This document shows positions 33,076-43,529 of a stretch of 64,000 bases of DNA, piece after piece. The stretch is taken from positions 62,001 to 126,000 of the forward strand of contig NW_025955047.1 of NCBI RefSeq assembly GCF_022376445.1, written 5' to 3'. The notes beneath the pieces were generated by a model. That model was given only the letters and a program-made list of their open reading frames with translations, was not told where the DNA came from and made no database searches. Made by a program: the position numbers and the translations under genes. Source of the stretch: Fomitopsis serialis (lineage: Eukaryota > Basidiomycota > Agaricomycetes > Polyporales > Fomitopsidaceae). Position 1 is the stretch's first letter; each line of letters begins with the position of its first letter.

Positions 33076-34909
33076 CGTGTAGAGGTATCGCGAGAGGTCG
33101 TAAAGAGCGGAAGAGAGGTCGGAGCTGCATGCGCCGCGATGGGGATGAGGAGGAGATGAGGGGAAAATCCGAGTCTACGACGAACCACGCACGGTCGCCG
33201 TCACGCGCGATCATGTGATCGTGACTGGAGCTCGTTCCTCGTTCCCCAACTCGGACATCATCTAGATCCCTGCTGACGGAACCGTTAGTATGTACTAAGA
33301 TGAGAATTGACCTGCGCACCCGCTTGTTGAACAATGCCTCGAGACAGATCGAGACAGTCGAAGGCTCGCTCATAATCGCATGTCTATCCAACCACTGTCT
33401 AGACTCTAGTGAAATGTGTCGGAATGTTAGATCCGTGTAGATAGAATTGTACTAACAGAACTCACCTTAGACTCGAGGCCGATATGCAGTCCTCGTCGTA
33501 TGCTCGCGCCGGCGCTTATCGCTGGCTGTACATCGCCCGCCTTAGACGGTAGCCTCGAGGCTACCGTGTGCGACGTGCGCCGTCCGACGCCGTCGTATCA
33601 GATCAGTACCTGTACGTGTATAAGTAGATAGACAAAGCCAATGCTTACCTCAGAGTTTTCCTCCCGAGCTCTCCGGTCTGCACCCCGACCCTCAAGCACC
33701 TGCGTCGCGCCGAGTCGATACTCGCCGCCGTTCCATCGCGTCGTATACGCGATAAAATGCATGCATCCGACGTTTCGGATAACGCGTTCACATACATTCA
33801 AGTTCTCCCCAATTCAAAAGAAAGAAACCATGGCAAAAACGAACCGCGTCACCGCGTAGCAAGTAATCCGATGCTTGCCTGCCCCCTAACAGCTGTACAT
33901 GTCTGGAAGAGCGCAATCAAGGCCGGGCTCGGGTCGGGACTGGGTACTCCACTTCCACACACTGAGACTGAATGCACTCAACGTAGGGGAGGCCGGTCGA
34001 CACCACGCGCGTTGCTGTGTTCTGCACAGCCGGCGCTTCGTCACGTGTGGGCAACTGCGCGCCGCACGCAGCAGGGCGGAGAGACCATGTAGGTCCAGGA
34101 TACGTCCTATGTTGGACAAGGTAACGGGGAGAGGAGTAGGGTGAGCTGTGATACAGCTGCAAAGCCAGGGTGTGCAGGAGGATCGTAATCTATGACTGTG
34201 CCGTGATTCGGCGGCCGGGTATCCTGTTTATGCGCCCGCATCGATCTTGTTTCCCACCGCCATCCACACACACCCACAACACTCGCGACTCAGTGCGCAG
34301 CACCTCACGCAGGCCGCAGGAGTGTCTCACAGGCCTTACAGGGCTAGCAGTCCTCCCATCATCGACATGGCAATCGTCGCCCATCCGTTCAAGCGCGACC
34401 CTCCACCAGTGCACACCATCGACCGTCCCTCCTGAACCTGAGGACGACTTTCCCTACTCATATGTCCTTCCTATTTCTTCTGTTACTGCGCCGCGTCTTC
34501 CGTACGAAGGACTGTCAGCTTGATGATGTGACCGCCGTGTCGCGCTCTCGTCGACAGCAACGGCCAGGAGGCTCGTTGTGAACGTTGCAGGGCTGGCGAG
34601 GAAGCGTTAGTGTGCAGGGTGGTATAGCAGCAGTGTTGACAGTAAGTGAGTCGAGACCATTAATACAGCCAACTCACAGCTGGGAGGCTGACCGTATCAT
34701 CATTGACGGCCGGGTTGAGTCGCAATCGCAGGCGAGGGCGTGAGGGCGGCTGACACTGACAGCCCCGGGCCCCCAATACTAAGATGCCTGACCGGTGCTG
34801 TCTCTCTTTGTCCCTCGCTCTCATTCTCGCTTTCGATTGGCTCGCTTTGCTTAGGTTCGTTTACACGTATCCCTTGCTTTTCCTTGCTCTGCTCTACCGC
34901 TGCGCCGCG
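33076..34909. other. Intergenic region between divergent family genes
   Basis: This holds the 5' flanks of the genes at 33075 (minus) and 34910 (plus). Frames such as 33641-33859 (ATG start, 72 codons) and one at 34367 (ATG, 22 codons) have no recognisable domain. I see no RNA gene or repeat. Confidence 0.4.
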
Positions 34910-36230
34910 ATGTCCGCTTTCGCCATCACCCTCGACTACGTCGGTCTGAACGCCGCGTACCTCAAGACCCACAAGGAGCGCTCCGGCGACTTCCAATGCG
35001 TGTTCGTGTACGACAACGTCGCGTCCCTGCAGCTTCCGCGCCCGGACACAGTGTATCTGCTGGACTGGGAGCAGGGGAAGGTGATGTGCTACTGGAAGAT
35101 GAGCGGGCCCGACGGGGTATGCTTCACATCGCTCGCACTGGCACGCTCGTATGACTAAACCGGACGCTTGTAAGGCTCTGTACGCTGAGTCTGTACGGCG
35201 GAAGGTCGAATCCGTGCGCAAGGACGCCGTGCTCCTGGCGTCGCAGGACATGTGAGTGCTCCGCCGTCACGCCCAGAACACCTTCGCCTCCATCCATCAC
35301 CTTCCTCCCCATCCTCCGCATCCCACCCTCTACATACACACCTCTCCTTCCTCGATCTACCGGATGTACGACTAACGCTTGGGCCCCAGCTCGCGCATCC
35401 ACGACGCCCCAACGCACCCGTAAGCAGCCTCGCCTTCTCCACTCCAACCTCCCGTCTGAACCCACCACTAGCCTGCCGCGATACCGCATCGCCGGTGTCC
35501 CAAACCACATCTCCGCGTCGCGCAAGCGGCGTCGGGCCCTGCAGCCGGTCCAGGAGCCCCAGCCCAAGAAGGCCAGGACCGCTCATCCCGTGAACCCCAA
35601 TAATGAACCGCGGGACGAGAATTCCGCTGGGGCGGCCGCCACAACCGCCGTCGGGCAGGGTTCTCACGCGATGGCTCCCGCTAGCAGGGCTCCTCTGGCT
35701 CCTGTCGCGAATCAGAACGCGCCTGCCCCTGGCAAGTCTGCTCAGTCTGTGCGACTTGGTACCTCGGCTGGCCCCGCTGCGCGTCCGACGGAGTTTGGGT
35801 TTATTTCTGGCGGCTGTGGAACGACTGTCGCGACTGGCATGGCAGCTCCGGGTATCATCGTCAAGGCCGAGGCACAGGACGACCGAGCCATGCTAAACGT
35901 GTCCTTCAATACTACCCCGGACGGCGCCGATATGAAGGTCAAGGCCGAACCGAAAGTCGAGCTCGCCCTGCAGCGCGGTGCCGAGGACAAGATGGAGGCT
36001 CTGCGCCGCGAGATATTGAAGACGTACGACGCCGACGTGCAGTCCCTCGCAGACAACGCTCGTGAGCGCCCCTTGACCCTTCTCCGACATCAGGCTGATC
36101 TAACTCGCGTGCGGTAGGCCTCCGCGAGGCGATCGCGCAGATCCAGAAGCGCGTCGACCGCTGCGCGCGGGAGAGCCTGAGGACCGCCGCGCCGAGCAGT
36201 GTAGGCGGTCGTGGCAGGAGTTCCAGGTGA
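34910..36230 (+). CDS. PxP-CxW family gene 7, complete five-exon model
   Basis: The exons are 34910-35116, 35175-35251, 35390-35419 (30-nt micro-exon), 35472-36061 and 36118-36230. They sum to 1017 nt, exactly 339 codons (338 residues). Exon 1 ends LPRPDTV ... DW ... C60-x-W62. Exon 2 is an Arg/Lys/Glu-rich helix ending in AT. Exon 4 has a bipartite nuclear-localisation-like signal (R122KRRR126 ... P136KKAR140). It also has two or three SUMO-consensus-like sites: VK236AE, VK262AE and, more weakly, PK266VE. A short coiled coil and an Arg/Gly/Ser C-terminus (GGRGRSSR) follow. The start is the first ATG in frame with the exon joins. No enzyme motif is seen; a nuclear role is inferred from motifs only. 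Confidence 0.84.
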
Positions 36231-37270
36231 AGCTGGGCAGGGGGCGGCGGGGGTAGGGTCCGATCCTGGGTCGATGTTCTTGTGCGAACGTGGGTGTGCT
36301 GGGGTTGTTTGGTTGTTGTTCGTGGTGCGGCGTGTAGTGATAATGGATCTGCGTTATCCGGCCTGGAGAGCTTTGCTTGACGCGTCACGATGTGGGCCCG
36401 GCTGGTACTCGATGGGTGAGGCGGGGCAGTGAGGTGTCGGCGCCGGAGTTGGTCTCGACGAGGGCCAGCACGGTTCCGACGCAAGTCGTCAGCTACAGAG
36501 TATGCTAGCGAATGAACGGGCATGGGGACTCATTGGTGTCGTCGAGGGCCGTGAGGCGCCATGCATGCATGCGCGCGCAGTACCCGTGTCGTCGGATTCG
36601 GGCATACCAGCGCGTCGACGTGAGGACATGTGAGAGGGCCGGCCGCACCACACAGCACAGCGACCGACACCGAGGAGCAGTTGGTTCAACTCCTCAATCC
36701 GTGGTGACCGGGGACCGGCGCAGTGCGATGACTTGTTCAGGGTGCCAGATAGGACCTTCTTCCATCCACGCTGCGCTTGCTCAGGCAGACACGCGTCGCC
36801 GAGAGATTGAACCCTCAACACGACGCAGGACACGAGGAAGTTCATTGAGACAGCAGAGGTTGTGGCGCTGAGCGGTGACGACCGGTGACGGACGCTGAAT
36901 TCGGGAGCAATGCCGGGAGATCGATTTTCCCTCTCGATAGATCCGCGGCCCCATCTGGAGATAGCCACCGCGATGCCATCAGCCGTCCGTTGACCTCCTG
37001 CGAACTTGAACCAGGTCGTGTTCCTGCTGCTGCATGCCGGCGACGCGAACTCCCTGAAGTCCCTCCTCTGCGTATCGCACAACGGCTGCCTGCCAGTCAC
37101 CAAGCAAACCGCCACGTGACGCCCAGCCTGCTGGACGAAATGCAAGACGGGGTGGGGGGACGTGGCTGACGGACGTCAGCAACCATAGCACAGTGAGTAC
37201 TTATGTGTGCAGGAGGGAACGACCCAGGATCTTCCCGAGTGGTCCATGTGGCACACGCGCCCGCCTGTCG
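36231..37270. other. Intergenic region before the duplicated segment
   Basis: Only short frames in all directions; none has domain evidence. The right end is where similarity to copy B begins (37271 matches 54903). Confidence 0.4.
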
Positions 37271-38485
37271 CGCAGGGTTGACGCGTGTTCCATGTGCGTC
37301 ATGCGGGGCCTGGACCACCGTCTCACTTTTTGACAGCGCCACCTGGCCATTCTCCGAGTCGTTGTCAGTGGTCGCGGCATCGTCCCCGTACTTGCGCTGT
37401 GATACTCCGCCGACGTCAGCGGGCCCAGCTGTTCCCCTTCATATGCACGACGCTATCGTGCGACGCGGCCGCGGCACGTTTGATGATGGTGAGCTCGTCA
37501 CAGTCAGTTCGTGTCGCGACCTGGTCGCAAGTTCTGTTCTCATCGCACGCTTTCCTTTGTTACATGACTAGGGGTAGACCCCGATGTGCTGGAACAGATT
37601 CATCACTGCCTCCTCGTCACCGACCTGCGGTAAGGAGTGCGTCGTACCAAAGACTCAGACAGCCAACACCCAGTGAGCCCCAGCAGGACCAGCCAGAGCG
37701 CCCCCGCAATTCCCTCGTCGATCGCAACGTCGCTGAGCTTGAGCACCTCCTCGCCCAGCATAAAAGCCTGCTGTGCCAAGCACACGGCAGACAGCGTCGG
37801 TGAGTCGCAGCGTCCCATGCCGCCACGGTTTCCCTTGCATGTGCAGGGATGGATGACGCCCTCGTTATCTCGCCGTTGTGTATACTGGTTGCGCTAATAA
37901 ATATTCTCATTGGCATCCCTTCTATGTCCCTTCGGTACACAACTGGCATTCAAGTTCCACCGCCTCCGAGTCAGCGACTGTGGTTGACTGGTCTGCGGAG
38001 GCTGACAGTCACCGCGACACTCGTTATAAGTACCTTCGCACCGTCTCCCTCCTCTGCCTCACAGCCTATCTTCTTCGACCGCCTCCTCACCCCCTACACT
38101 CGTCACTCCATTCACAGCATGCCGCCCAAGACGCCCTCACTCTCGGTGCACATCTCCTACCGACTCGACGGCAGCAAGGTCGCCTACATGCGCAGCCGCG
38201 AGCACGACGTCTGCGAGTACTACCCTGAATTTCTCGAACGCCACCTTCTGTACCTCCAGCTCCCCTCAAAGTGGATGTACGACACGACGCTGCAGAGCCT
38301 GCCCGAGGGGAAGATCCAGTGCAGGTGGTTGGCGGGCATCGTGGACGACGACTCGGAGGTGCGTTATGCTTTCTCGAAGTCCTTCTCTCACTGAAGCGTG
38401 TCCCCCAGTCTGGACTGCTTACACAGATCGCCGGGCAGGTCGAGTTTCTCAACAACCCGGGTGCAGCTCAGCTGCTCAGACTCCT
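37271..38485 (+). repeat. Tandem duplication copy A, diverged left part
   Basis: Similar to 54903-55765 but with clear differences. The first about 80 bp match closely, copy A holds an extra block of several hundred bases absent from copy B, and from about 37842 the match resumes with roughly 10 per cent differences. Gene 8 exons 1-2 at the end of this part still differ, whereas everything to the right of about 38485 appears identical. Confidence 0.75.
37620..37803 (+). pseudogene. Fragment of a family coiled-coil exon related to gene 8 exon 5
   Basis: The segment encoding VAELEHLLAQHK corresponds to VAELEDLLAQHK in the gene at 38119 and is followed by a GTGAGT donor at the same place. One extra base in an A run before the donor throws the end out of frame. 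No other exons of this copy are seen. Confidence 0.65.
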
Positions 38486-39391
38486 CGAGATGTGAGTGCC
38501 GTGCTGCTATTCCCAACATGAGAAACACTGACCCAGCGCGTTCGATTGGCAGTTCCAAGATCGAGCTCGCGCAGCCGTGAGTGGTCTTATCCTCATGCTT
38601 CTCCGTACGAATTCGTTCTTCACGCCTACCGAACGGCTCATCCATCCACCGATTCAGTGGCCCGCCATCCCTGCTGGATCGTGCCGGGTTCCACCCGCAT
38701 GCATGCATGTATGCGGCCGTGTCCTTCGCCCGGTCTGGCACCAGGCATCGGGCAGGGCTCTGTCTCGCTATGGCGCTGCCCCAAAGACCGTCACCATCCC
38801 GTTCCGAGTCCTATCCGAGTTGAACACCTGCTCACCAACTCGCCCCACGTAGGACCCCAGCCACGCAAAGCCCCGTCGTCCAACCGTCCGACGTACCACA
38901 TCAGCCACGTTCCGATCCTCAGACCAGCGCGCCAGTAGCTGCAGAAACCGCCACACGGGCGGAACAGGAGACGCATGCCGGGGACGACGGCCAGCGCGCG
39001 CCCGCAGCGCCTACCGACCCGAAGGTCGCCGAGCTCGAGGACCTCCTCGCACAACACAAGGCCTGCTACGCCAAGCACACCGCGGAGAACACCGGTGAGT
39101 GCGAGTGAGCGCGTCTGCATTCCGAGCACGATGCTCACCCGGACTCGTATTATCCGCGCCCTCCGATACCCGCGAACGTTGCCGTCGACGCAGAACTGAA
39201 CGATGCGTGTCGGCGTCTGGAGGAGGAGGAACGGCGGGCACGCGAGGAGAGGGCGCGTAAACGTGAGTGGCCAATCGTGCGATGTCGGTGACCACTCATG
39301 CGGTGTCCGTGCAGGCTTGCGTGGCGGGGCAGGCGGGGCCCGTGGTGGAGGTCGTGGAAGCGGAAGGGATGTGCGGCAGAGGGTGCTGTGA
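38119..39391 (+). CDS. PxP-CxW family gene 8A, complete seven-exon model
   Basis: The exons are 38119-38358, 38409-38491, 38553-38576 (24-nt micro-exon), 38658-38818, 38861-39094, 39194-39262 and 39315-39391. They sum to 888 nt, exactly 296 codons (295 residues). Exon 1 has the form LPxK ... EGKIQ-C68-x-W70. The C-terminal half is a coiled coil (VAELEDLLAQHK ... RRLEEEERRAREE) and then an RGG-type tail (RGGAGGARGGGRG), which suggests nucleic-acid or protein contacts. The intron 38819-38860 is only 42 nt with a GTTGAA donor and is the weakest join, but it is the one that keeps the frame. A TTATAAG box lies about 90 nt upstream. Its near-identical partner begins at 55399. Confidence 0.84.
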
Positions 39392-39869
39392 TGCGCGGGA
39401 GGAGAGGGGTCCGAGCTCGGGGTCGTGAAGTGGGCGGATCCGCGTCGCGTCGAGTCTTGAATCGGAGGTCTGTACCTGCGTTGGTTCGAGTTCGTCGTGT
39501 GAGTTGCACGGTCTCGTCGACGCAACCGCCAGTGTCTGCGTATGATCCTACAGTCAGACGCGAGATTCCCAACGGGGTCGGGCAAGCTTGGGCCGCCGGG
39601 TCTGGGTCATTGTTCTGTTTCGCGCATTTCGATGTTGTATCGTATTCTACATATCAATAGGCAGATGTGTTAGACGATGCAGTCGCAAGCAGTAATGTAC
39701 AGGTCCCTGACAACCACTCGACGCGAGTGAACATCGGCTTCGCAGACCTATCGAGGCGTGCCACAGCGTACTCCGTTGAACCTCTGAAGCGACTGCGGAA
39801 TTCTTCATCCCACGATTGTGAGCTTCAAGCGAATTCAAGATCGGCGGGGCAGACTCACGCATCGTGTTC
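39392..39869. other. Intergenic region after gene 8A
   Basis: This is the convergent 3' flank between gene 8A (plus) and the minus-strand candidate gene 9A. No supported feature. Confidence 0.4.
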
Positions 39870-41384
39870 CTGGGGAGTGACGTCCACCAGCTGCTGAAAC
39901 AAGACACGACACTTCTCGAGCAAGGCTACCAATCGCACATGAGCAATTGCTCTCTCAAGGAGCGCGCGCGGAACTCATTGGCACCGCTTTCCCTCGGTTC
40001 AGTCGATAGCAACTCACGCTACAGCGCCGCCATCGCCTTGTCGCGACCTTTGAGGTTGTGAGCAACCGACACGTAGCAGATGTTTCAATATGACTAACCT
40101 CCGATAATCCTGTGCGTCTCTCGGTCTACATGTCGCACCTTTCTCCAGAGTTCTCGCCTATACTCGCGGTCCTTGTCCGCCAGCTGCGTCCGAATCTCCT
40201 CGACTCGCTACGCCAGTCTTGTGCGGCCCATGAGATGCGCCAGACTGAGACCCAAAGGCTGTAGACTGATACGTGCCCGTGCCGTCCAACGCTCCCACGA
40301 GCAGTGTGTCGAGACCCGAGATCCTGGCCGCGGTCGTACATGCTGCCGACCGAGCTTGAGAAGACTCACCAGGATGACCCGAGGCGTTGCCAGGTCACGG
40401 TGTCAATATCCGAGACAGCAGAGGGGTCGGACCGGGCGACTCCACGGAGAGCCTGGTGCTGATTCCAATGCTGTTGCGCAGTATGCTGCCGTTCTCCTCG
40501 CCCAGATTGTCGGGGCCGACGGACGAGCACCATGACCAGGCGCGAGGGCTTGCCCGACAGTTGTTGTCGGCGCGATCTGGTCTCCCGCAGCTAAGCAAGT
40601 GTTGTCGTGTCCAGAAGAGCCGGTCGCCAGCACGAACTGCTGAGTATGCGGTCGCCTGCGAGAGTGAGCAACAGCGACGTGGGCATTGTTCCGGCAACAC
40701 CGTCGTCAGACCGCTTCAGGGGATTGCGTCAGACAGCATGGCGTGTACTAAGCTGCTGTCGCAGGGGCCTCGACGGTCGTTCACCGTAGTGCCATGTTTC
40801 GTGACCAGAAACGACCTCTGTACGCGACCACGTGCCTTCGTCGGAGGATGTGCGACGCACCACGGTGGCTGCCTCCGCTGAGTCCGCTCGTGTTGACCAT
40901 TGCATCTCACATGCTAGCTGGTTCGTTGTCCACGTTTACCGCCTTCCTTTACAGCTGTTTGCCCGTCTTATCTCTTGCTCTTCATGCCTTGCTCATTCTC
41001 TACCTCTGCCGTCTCCGCTTGGCGACGTTGCCGCCACGTCGTGACCCACGACCACTTACTTGGCTACCAGTCGATCAGCTGCTACGCTTACACCATCCTG
41101 ACTCTCGTTGGGAGCACCCTTGACTCGCCTGTTCTCTGCAACTCCGACGCACAGGGCTTTCGCACGCTGAGCTGGATCAGAAGCTGGCCAATGGGGTCGG
41201 GGTGTCGGTGAGTCCACTAGGCTACACCCTCCTGGACAGCGCCAACTTGAAGCTGACGGTTGCGTGAGAGTAGCTCTGGCGACTCCATCCCCGAGTGAGC
41301 GGTCGATTGCGACAGACGCCTGCTCAGCCGCGCCGCCGTTCATCACGCAGAAGACGACCTTCAGGACACGCAACGAGGAGCCAT
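39870..41384 (-). pseudogene. Minus-strand family-like gene 9A, fragmentary
   Basis: Near 41373-41270 a minus frame resembles a family exon 1 (KVVFCVMNGG ... SSW-R-C), but the only nearby ATG (41384) is out of frame. A following helix-like exon lies near 41215-41110. Near 40208-40092 the frame RVEEIRTQLADKDREYRREL is a strong coiled coil. It is followed by small GT-AG-bounded pieces down to about 39870. I could not build one continuous model. Either a decayed member or one whose exons I mis-joined. An identical copy lies at 57152-58666. Confidence 0.35.
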
Positions 41385-42030
41385 GACGATGTCAGGCACA
41401 ACAGGCGCGGGGAACAGGTGAATGCGAGTGGCAGAGGAGCAGCGGCAAGGCACGTACGTCGTGTACTGATCTCGTACCGGTCTTGTTTGCCGATAACCGC
41501 CACATGTTCACTGCCAGCGGCGCTCTGCGTTGCATACGAGAAGGCCGTCTACGCGAGGCCGCAAACACAGGTCCAGTACCTGCCTCTCGCTAGTCGCGCT
41601 TTTTCGGCGCGAACAGCTGCACACTGCGTCAGGGGCATGTCAGGTGGAAGAGTTCACGAAACGTACACAGTAAGCATGGTCAGCGTAGTCCGGACCGATG
41701 TGTACTCACGCACAGGTTCGCTTTTCGTGGTCTATCACGTCGAATGTACGGGCGACATGTTTGTCGGGGCGAGGAGACCTGTTCGGCGCGACGTGAGTGG
41801 CGGCCGGGGTCGAAACGCACACAGGAAAGCGAGACGCTACGCACGTACCAACGGAAGGGTCGGGACAACACCCGCGACACTGTTTGATGGACGAGAACCA
41901 CGCAAGAACATCCCAGGAATGGTAGCCGCCGTGCGTCGCCTGCACAGTCATCAAGGGGACGGATACGAGTCAGCCATGCACACAAAGACGTAGAGGACAC
42001 CAAGAACATGCCACTTCACGAAACACGTGA
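41385..42030. other. Duplicated intergenic region left of the Copia element
   Basis: It has long open frames without ATG-based support (for example 41295-41993 plus). No conserved exon pattern or domain was found. It corresponds to 58667-59312. Confidence 0.4.
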
Positions 42031-42035
42031 GATGG
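42031..42035. repeat. Copia target-site duplication, left copy (gatgg)
   Basis: gatgg directly precedes the TGTTG start of the 5' LTR and recurs at 48626-48630 after the 3' LTR. Copy B has a single gatgg at 59313-59317, the empty site. Confidence 0.97.
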
Positions 42036-42536
42036 TGTTGAACTTCCGACTTTCCAGTGTTATCTTATCTTATCAGTTACGTACATATATGGACTTGTGT
42101 TCTGCGATGTAGTATTACATACATTCTTTTGATGGACTCTGTCTGGACTCATCTTGTGACTCGCTCCAGACCGATCTACACTGTTCCAGACTTATTCTGG
42201 ATCATTCCACTCCCTTCCGGCATGTTCCATGACCTTCCAGTACATTCCTTGATCACATGGACGCTTATGCATATCCCTATCTCTGGAGTTAAGGCTTACT
42301 CATTTCCCTAAAACTCGGACTTAGTGATTACTGATCTGCTTACTGATGTAGCATGTGATCAGTCCCAGACATGTATATATACTAGGGTGATTCCCCCCTA
42401 ATGGATAACGATCTCTCCTCTCTTCTGCCTGCCTAGCATCAGAGTCTTCCCTCTGGGATAGGTCTGTTCACTCCACTCTACTGTCCTTCACTTCCACTGG
42501 CCTAACAAGCCCTTCTAAACCTCTTTCACTTCAACA
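42036..42536 (+). repeat. Copia 5' LTR (501 bp)
   Basis: It begins TGTTGAAC and ends TTCAACA, and is identical by eye to 48125-48625. It contains a TATATATA box at 42374-42381 and, downstream of it, a C/T-rich stretch without ATG apart from the one at 42401. Confidence 0.96.
42374..42381 (+). promoter_or_regulatory. TATA box of the Copia 5' LTR
   Basis: TATATATA about 160 bp before the LTR end. By usual spacing it would place the RNA start near 42405. The same box recurs in the 3' LTR (about 48463-48470). Confidence 0.6.
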
Positions 42537-42558
42537 GGTTATGAGCCCCGCGCTCTGA
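42537..42558 (+). promoter_or_regulatory. Primer-binding site, half-tRNA(Met) type
   Basis: Immediately after the LTR, ggttatgagccccgcgctct is complementary to the anticodon stem-loop region of a methionine tRNA (the CTCATAACC part), not to a tRNA 3' end. Such half-tRNA priming is known for Copia-type elements. tRNA identity was judged from memory of the conserved anticodon region. Confidence 0.75.
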
Positions 42559-42662
42559 TCGTTTATATCACCTGTACCTTTTGCGCAACCAAAGCCCAAC
42601 TCTTGAAAGAGTGAGTTGGCATATTTTGTCCTTATTTGGACTACTGTTTAGCCGCTCTGTGA

Positions 42663-43472
42663 CAAGTGCCCAAAGCCTTGTCCAAGCGCATTTCCAGGGT
42701 AGCTCGCAAGAGCAATTACGAAGTTTTTCCACCGTCTCGTCGTGAGAGATACGACGTAGGCGACGCCGACACTAGCGCTGTTGCTGAGCGTCATCAGCGT
42801 TTATACGGTCATCTACCCATCGATCGCCAGATCGATATCATCCTCACTCCTACCCCGCGCCCTCGCCGTCCCACCTATCGTCGCCCTGACACCTCTCGTC
42901 CCCCGAAGGCGTCCTGTCGCAAGACCCTTGAGCAGCAGCTTGAGGAGCTCCAGTTGAAGGCAGACGACTCTAGGGCACTCCTTGAAGCTCGACGTGCGGA
43001 GTACGCTGCTACGCTTGCCGCTGAAACCGCCGCCAAAGAAGCTGCCAAGGCTTCCCTTATCGCACGCATCGAAGGCGTACCTCTTCCCCTTCCTATCACA
43101 GCCCTTAAGCCGTTTGACGCCGACTTCAAGAAGAAGTCTCAGACGGAGAAGGCCGCCATCCTCACGAAGCGTCTCTTCGCCGTTCAGAAGCGCCTTCACC
43201 CTCTCTTCACCCACAAGCTGCGCGACACTGTTCGCTGGTCACTCACCGACAACCTCAACGCTTTTGGACGTCGGTTCAATTGGGTCTGTTCTCACTTTGA
43301 GACAGAGGGTCATTCGTGGTCGCACGACGCGCTCAACGACGTCAAGCTTGTCTGCGAGCTGATTGGGAAGATCTCCTTCAAGGAGCTTAGCAAGAACCTT
43401 TCTAAGGTTACTAGGGAAGTTGGGGACTTGCACAAGGGCAATCACTTGGCTTGGGTAGACAAGTATTTGTAG
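42663..43472 (+). CDS. Met-free ORF0 in the Copia leader
   Basis: A 269-codon frame plus stop that opens right after a TGA at 42660 and contains no ATG at all. Codon choice looks coding-like (mostly C, G or T at third positions). The product is basic at first, then has an Ala/Glu/Leu coiled coil (EQQLEELQLKADDSRALLE), followed by a globular-looking region with W and F residues to the stop. A GTAGTC donor at 43469 and an AG at 43518-43519 would define a 51-nt intron whose removal skips the stop and joins this frame to the gag frame. Start would have to be non-AUG (GTG at 42666 is a candidate). No known domain is recognised. Confidence 0.5.
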   Translation, partial: QVPKALSKRISRVARKSNYEVFPPSRRERYDVGDADTSAVAERHQRLYGHLPIDRQIDIILTPTPRPRRPTYRRPDTSRPPKASCRKTLEQQLEELQLKADDSRALLEARRAEYAATLAAETAAKEAAKASLIARIEGVPLPLPITALKPFDADFKKKSQTEKAAILTKRLFAVQKRLHPLFTHKLRDTVRWSLTDNLNAFGRRFNWVCSHFETEGHSWSHDALNDVKLVCELIGKISFKELSKNLSKVTREVGDLHKGNHLAWVDKYL

Positions 43473-43529
43473 TCGCGTCACAAATTTTATCTTTGTTCCT
43501 GGAATATTTTTCAGTGAAGCATCACAACT

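Larger units (their letters stand above)
38486..42035 (+). repeat. Tandem duplication copy A, identical part left of the Copia insertion
   Basis: It corresponds to 55766-59317. By eye only two differences are seen in about 3.5 kb, both single-base homopolymer changes: C4 versus C5 at 38779-38782, and G4 versus G5 at 39846-39849. The offset changes from 17280 to 17282 accordingly. Confidence 0.9.

Noticed and set aside
41295..41993. 232-codon plus-strand frame (and its copy at 58577-59275)
   Set aside because: Arg/Ser/Thr-rich, no domain, no conserved joins, and it overlaps the better minus-strand candidate in part.
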